A DNA stretch of 5,074 nt from RUG11247 sp045649485 (GTDB lineage Bacteria > Bacillota > Clostridia > Christensenellales > Aristaeellaceae): the NCBI GenBank assembly GCA_045649485.1, contig JAZRPZ010000011.1, forward strand, positions 1-5,074. The letters run 5' to 3'. The first letter of the stretch is position 1. Each line of letters opens with the position of its first letter. A program made the position numbers and the translations under genes. Shown piece by piece: positions 4,620 to 5,074 of this stretch. Below the pieces are notes generated by a model, which was not told where the DNA came from, did not search any database, and worked only from the letters and a program-made list of their open reading frames with translations.

Positions 4620-5074
4620 ATGGCAGTTATTTCCATGAAGCAGCTCCTGGAGGCCGGCGTACACTTCGGCCATCAGACCCGCCGCTGGAACCCCAAGATG
4701 GCTCAGTACATCTTCACCGAGCGTAACGGCATCTACATCATCGACCTGCAGAAGACCGTTCGCAAGATCGACGAAGCTTACATGTTCGTTCGTGACGTCG
4801 CTCTGGAAGGCAAGTCCATCCTGTTCGTCGGCACCAAGAAGCAGGCTCAGGAGTCCATCGAGTCCGAAGCAAAGCGCTGCGGCATGTATTTCGTTAACAA
4901 CCGCTGGCTGGGCGGCACCCTGACCAACTTCCGCACCATCCAGACCCGTATCAAGAAGCTGAACGACATCGACGCCATGGAAAAGAATGGCCAGTTCGAT
5001 GTTCTGCCCAAGAAGGAAGTCATCAAGCTGTGCGCAGAGCGCGAAAAGCTGCTGAAGAACCTGGGCGGCATCCG
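4620..5074 (+). CDS. rpsB: 30S ribosomal protein S2, 3' part outside window
   Basis: The reading frame opens at the ATG at 4620 and stays open to the window edge: 151 complete codons plus two bases, against a usual full length of about 230-260 residues. S2 binds the small ribosomal subunit late in assembly, close to S1 where that is present. The start MAVISMKQLLEAGVHFGHQT and the segments RRWNPKM (21-27), FTERNGIYIIDLQKT (32-46), FVGTKKQAQ (69-77) and NRWLGGTLTNF (94-104) agree closely with Bacillus and Clostridium S2. Codon choice is strongly biased (CTG, AAG, GGC, CGC/CGT, ATC), typical of a highly expressed gene and visibly different from the sialidase-like gene next door. tsf (elongation factor Ts) commonly follows rpsB but would lie outside this window. 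Confidence 0.98.
   Translation, partial: MAVISMKQLLEAGVHFGHQTRRWNPKMAQYIFTERNGIYIIDLQKTVRKIDEAYMFVRDVALEGKSILFVGTKKQAQESIESEAKRCGMYFVNNRWLGGTLTNFRTIQTRIKKLNDIDAMEKNGQFDVLPKKEVIKLCAEREKLLKNLGGI

Noticed and set aside
4392..4673. 93-codon minus-strand frame spanning the rpsB promoter and start
   Set aside because: It crosses the rpsB promoter, leader and first codons in antisense and has no domain signal; it is a shadow.
4847..5071. 74-codon minus-strand frame within rpsB
   Set aside because: Antisense to conserved rpsB coding sequence; low-complexity Ser/Phe-rich product typical of a shadow frame.
1..5074. Mobile element, CRISPR, toxin-antitoxin, prophage or attachment site
   Set aside because: No transposase, integrase, spaced repeats, terminal inverted repeats with target duplications or tRNA gene were found. 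The small gene plus regulator resembles a toxin-antitoxin layout only in size and overlap; the 193-aa regulator and the lack of toxin motifs do not support that call.

Overview
The window looks like chromosomal core DNA from a Bacillota (Firmicutes) bacterium, most likely a Clostridia member of the Ruminococcus/Oscillospiraceae type. This is inference from four things: a T-box riboswitch in front of thrS, strong AGGAGG-type ribosome binding sites, consensus sigma-A promoters, and a ribosomal protein S2 sequence of Bacillus/Clostridium type. The coding sequence has moderate GC and the intergenic regions are AT-rich.

Layout, left to right. Positions 1-30 hold a strong hairpin terminator just past the end of thrS. 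thrS (threonyl-tRNA synthetase, minus strand, 41-1975) is complete. It is preceded by a full T-box leader (about 1976-2220) with its own terminator, a canonical T-box sequence, ACC triplets as candidate threonine specifier, and a near-perfect promoter (2225-2253). Upstream of that on the same strand is a two-gene operon. The first gene, 2852-3169, encodes an unrecognised 105-aa helical protein. The second, 2274-2855, encodes an ArsR-type winged-helix regulator with a C-terminal DUF2087 domain. The two overlap by four bases (ATGA). Their promoter has consensus -35 and -10 boxes, and its -10 and start region is covered by a perfect 30-bp palindrome, a strong candidate autoregulatory operator. 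Next, still on the minus strand, is a sialidase-superfamily protein with five Asp-boxes and no signal peptide (3254-4318). A divergent intergenic region of about 300 bp then leads to rpsB (30S ribosomal protein S2) on the plus strand from 4620, cut by the window edge.

thrS and rpsB are housekeeping genes. Between them sits an accessory cassette of a sialidase-like enzyme, a small helical protein and a one-component repressor. I see no intrinsic terminator between the sialidase gene, the regulator operon and the thrS leader, so transcripts could run through all of them until the T-box terminator decides. The least-described part is the operon of the 105-aa protein and the ArsR-DUF2087 regulator with its large operator. 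Nothing in the window is a clear defence system, CRISPR array, mobile element or RNA gene.
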